This document shows, piece after piece, positions 52,269 to 53,311 of a stretch of 53,311 bases of DNA. The stretch's first letter is position 1. Every line of letters starts with the position of its first letter. Under the pieces are notes generated by a model, which had not been told where the DNA came from, made no database searches, and saw nothing but the letters and a program-made list of their open reading frames with translations. A program made the translations under genes and the position numbers. The stretch is taken from contig JABSRU010000017.1 in the NCBI GenBank assembly GCA_013214965.1, positions 41,208 to 94,518 on the forward strand. Reading direction: 5' to 3'. Source of the DNA: Gammaproteobacteria bacterium. GTDB taxonomy: Bacteria > Pseudomonadota > Gammaproteobacteria > Enterobacterales > Psychrobiaceae.

Positions 52269-53111
52269 ATGTCCAATTACTACCTTCACACCACAAATGC
52301 CAAACAGGCGTTGGAGGCCATTACCAAAGGGCTATCCAGTGTTCGAATCTCCACTGACCTCAATATTTCTGAGCATGAATTTTCCTTAAGTGAGCAAGGC
52401 CTAATTCTCGACGAAGAGAATATATTGTCGATTGAACAACTCAAAAAAATTATCAAGAAAACCCAGAGAATCTACCTCTGCAGCGATGGCGATATGGATC
52501 CGCTGGAAGATCGCAGCTCTGGCTATTACAAACTAGCGCCTACTGCTGGCGCACCGCTGCTAGAAATTAGCGGGGTAAAAATGCATATATCTAAAGGGAC
52601 CGACCCTTTTACCAGTGCCTCAGAAATGGCTCAGCAGGCTGTTCTCAAAGGTGACAATGTATTGGATTGCTGCAGCGGTTTAGGCTATGCGGCCATCGCT
52701 GCTCATCGACTAGGTGCAAGCGAAGTATTAACGATTGAGCTAAGCCCGCAGGTTATGGGACTACGCGCTCAGAACCCTTGGTCAAAAGATTTGGGTAATG
52801 AAGGGATTGTACAACGTCAGGGCAGTAGCTTTGAGTTAATCAAAACAATGCCTACGGCTTCATTCGATGCGGTCATTCACGATCCACCGCGTTTTTCCCT
52901 GGCTGGGGAGCTTTATGGTGAAGAGTTCTATCGCGAGATATTCCGAGTGCTACGAAAAGGAGGACGACTGTTTCATTACACCGGTAATCCACACGTCATG
53001 AAGAAAGGAAGCAGCTTTGTCGACGGCGTTATCCGTAGGCTTCAAGCAGCAGGTTTCAAACGCGTAGAAAAAATAGAGCATTTAATGGGGGTTAGAGCTG
53101 AGAAGAAATAA
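52269..53111 (+). CDS. Class I SAM-dependent methyltransferase
   Basis: This 280-residue protein has a distinct N-terminal domain of about 115 residues (MSNYYLHTTNAKQALEAITK) and a Rossmann methyltransferase core. Motif I is NVLDCCSGLGYAAIAAHRLG near 137, motif II is VLTIELSPQVM near 158, and motif IV is AVIHDPPRFSLAGELYGEEF near 205, where DPPR resembles nucleic-acid-base methyltransferases. It ends with VLRKGGRLFHYTGNPH near 233. RNA or small-molecule targets are both possible. A TATAAT at 52228-52233 may be its -10 box. It stands alone. Confidence 0.85.
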   Translation: MSNYYLHTTNAKQALEAITKGLSSVRISTDLNISEHEFSLSEQGLILDEENILSIEQLKKIIKKTQRIYLCSDGDMDPLEDRSSGYYKLAPTAGAPLLEISGVKMHISKGTDPFTSASEMAQQAVLKGDNVLDCCSGLGYAAIAAHRLGASEVLTIELSPQVMGLRAQNPWSKDLGNEGIVQRQGSSFELIKTMPTASFDAVIHDPPRFSLAGELYGEEFYREIFRVLRKGGRLFHYTGNPHVMKKGSSFVDGVIRRLQAAGFKRVEKIEHLMGVRAEKK

Positions 53112-53162
53112 CAACTATAAAGCATATTGTTTATTGCGTTCAAGATGCTGATTCTACCTCAT

Positions 53163-53189
53163 ATCTACCAGTCTTATTGATTGGTAGAT
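53163..53189 (+). terminator. Possible hairpin after the methyltransferase gene
   Basis: ATCTACCA (53163-53170) and TGGTAGAT (53182-53189) form an 8-bp stem about 50 nt after the stop. The following TAAAAG has no U-tract. Nothing else is visible to the right edge at 53311. Confidence 0.35.
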
Positions 53190-53311
53190 TAAAAGTTCAG
53201 TTGTCATTATTCGCATGTTTGACAGACTTCATCGCAATAATAAATAAGGGATCAAAATTTCATAGATGATAATGAGTTATTGTTACTGAAGAAAATTTAG
53301 AAATCCACATT

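Overview
The window is chromosomal DNA of a moderately AT-rich, free-living, probably marine gammaproteobacterium, perhaps Alteromonadales-like. This rests on overall protein character (LamB-type porin, TonB-receptor remnant, quinone-type D-lactate dehydrogenase, MurR/RpiR and LysR regulators, tRNA-Trp form) and not on a marker gene, so the genus is left open. No rRNA, CRISPR array, prophage or intact insertion sequence is visible. One tRNA (Trp) is present.

Layout. (1) 1-4423: a cyanophycin synthetase gene (cphA, cut by the left edge) overlapping a shorter ATP-grasp-less homologue (cphA'). (2) 4424-7018: a decayed zone with a broken Y1 transposase, an 83-bp MITE-like element and a secreted FG-GAP protein. 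(3) 7019-8719: D-lactate dehydrogenase. (4) 8965-25221: a complete myo-inositol catabolic region. One leftward operon (20160 to 10695) carries permease, ATPase, a Gfo/Idh/MocA dehydrogenase, iolC fused to DUF2090, iolD, iolE and iolA, followed by a LamB-type porin. One rightward set carries the binding protein, an RpiR regulator, iolB, iolG and a TSUP permease. A 20-nt identical operator-like sequence lies upstream of both the transporter operon and the porin, and two related sites precede the binding-protein gene. (5) 25222-27290: a small accessory insert carrying the mobile mystery protein A/B pair (Xre antitoxin-like plus Fic protein) and an SDR pseudogene, bounded by a direct repeat of the 3' end of the neighbouring cbiX gene. 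(6) 27288-33513: cbiX, cobW and cobN, the first two with histidine-rich stretches. (7) 33510-39061: old yellow enzyme, two LysR regulators, a DJ-1/PfpI protein, a medium-chain oxidoreductase and a glutathione transferase, which looks like an electrophile/redox detoxification group. (8) 39062-45655: mixed genes (RidA, PilZ-like, esterase, tRNA-Trp, RRM protein, LysR/azoreductase pair, P-loop protein) separated by clear gene remnants. (9) 45656-48411: an accessory patch with a 668-codon protein of unknown family ending in a PD-(D/E)XK-type nuclease motif, next to a truncated comM. (10) 48412-53311: an S41 peptidase-like protein, an FAD monooxygenase, an SCP-x-type thiolase and a methyltransferase.

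How the genes work together. The inositol region is coherent: uptake through a dedicated porin and ABC system, oxidation (IolG), dehydration (IolE), ring opening (IolD), isomerisation (IolB), phosphorylation and aldol cleavage (IolC-DUF2090), and semialdehyde oxidation (IolA), probably under the RpiR-type regulator encoded inside the region. The best candidates for undescribed biology are the lone nuclease-like 668-codon protein and the cbiX-associated mobile mystery A/B insert. The decayed genes around them suggest that 39-41 kb, 45.6-48.4 kb and 25.2-27.3 kb are sites of repeated gain and loss.
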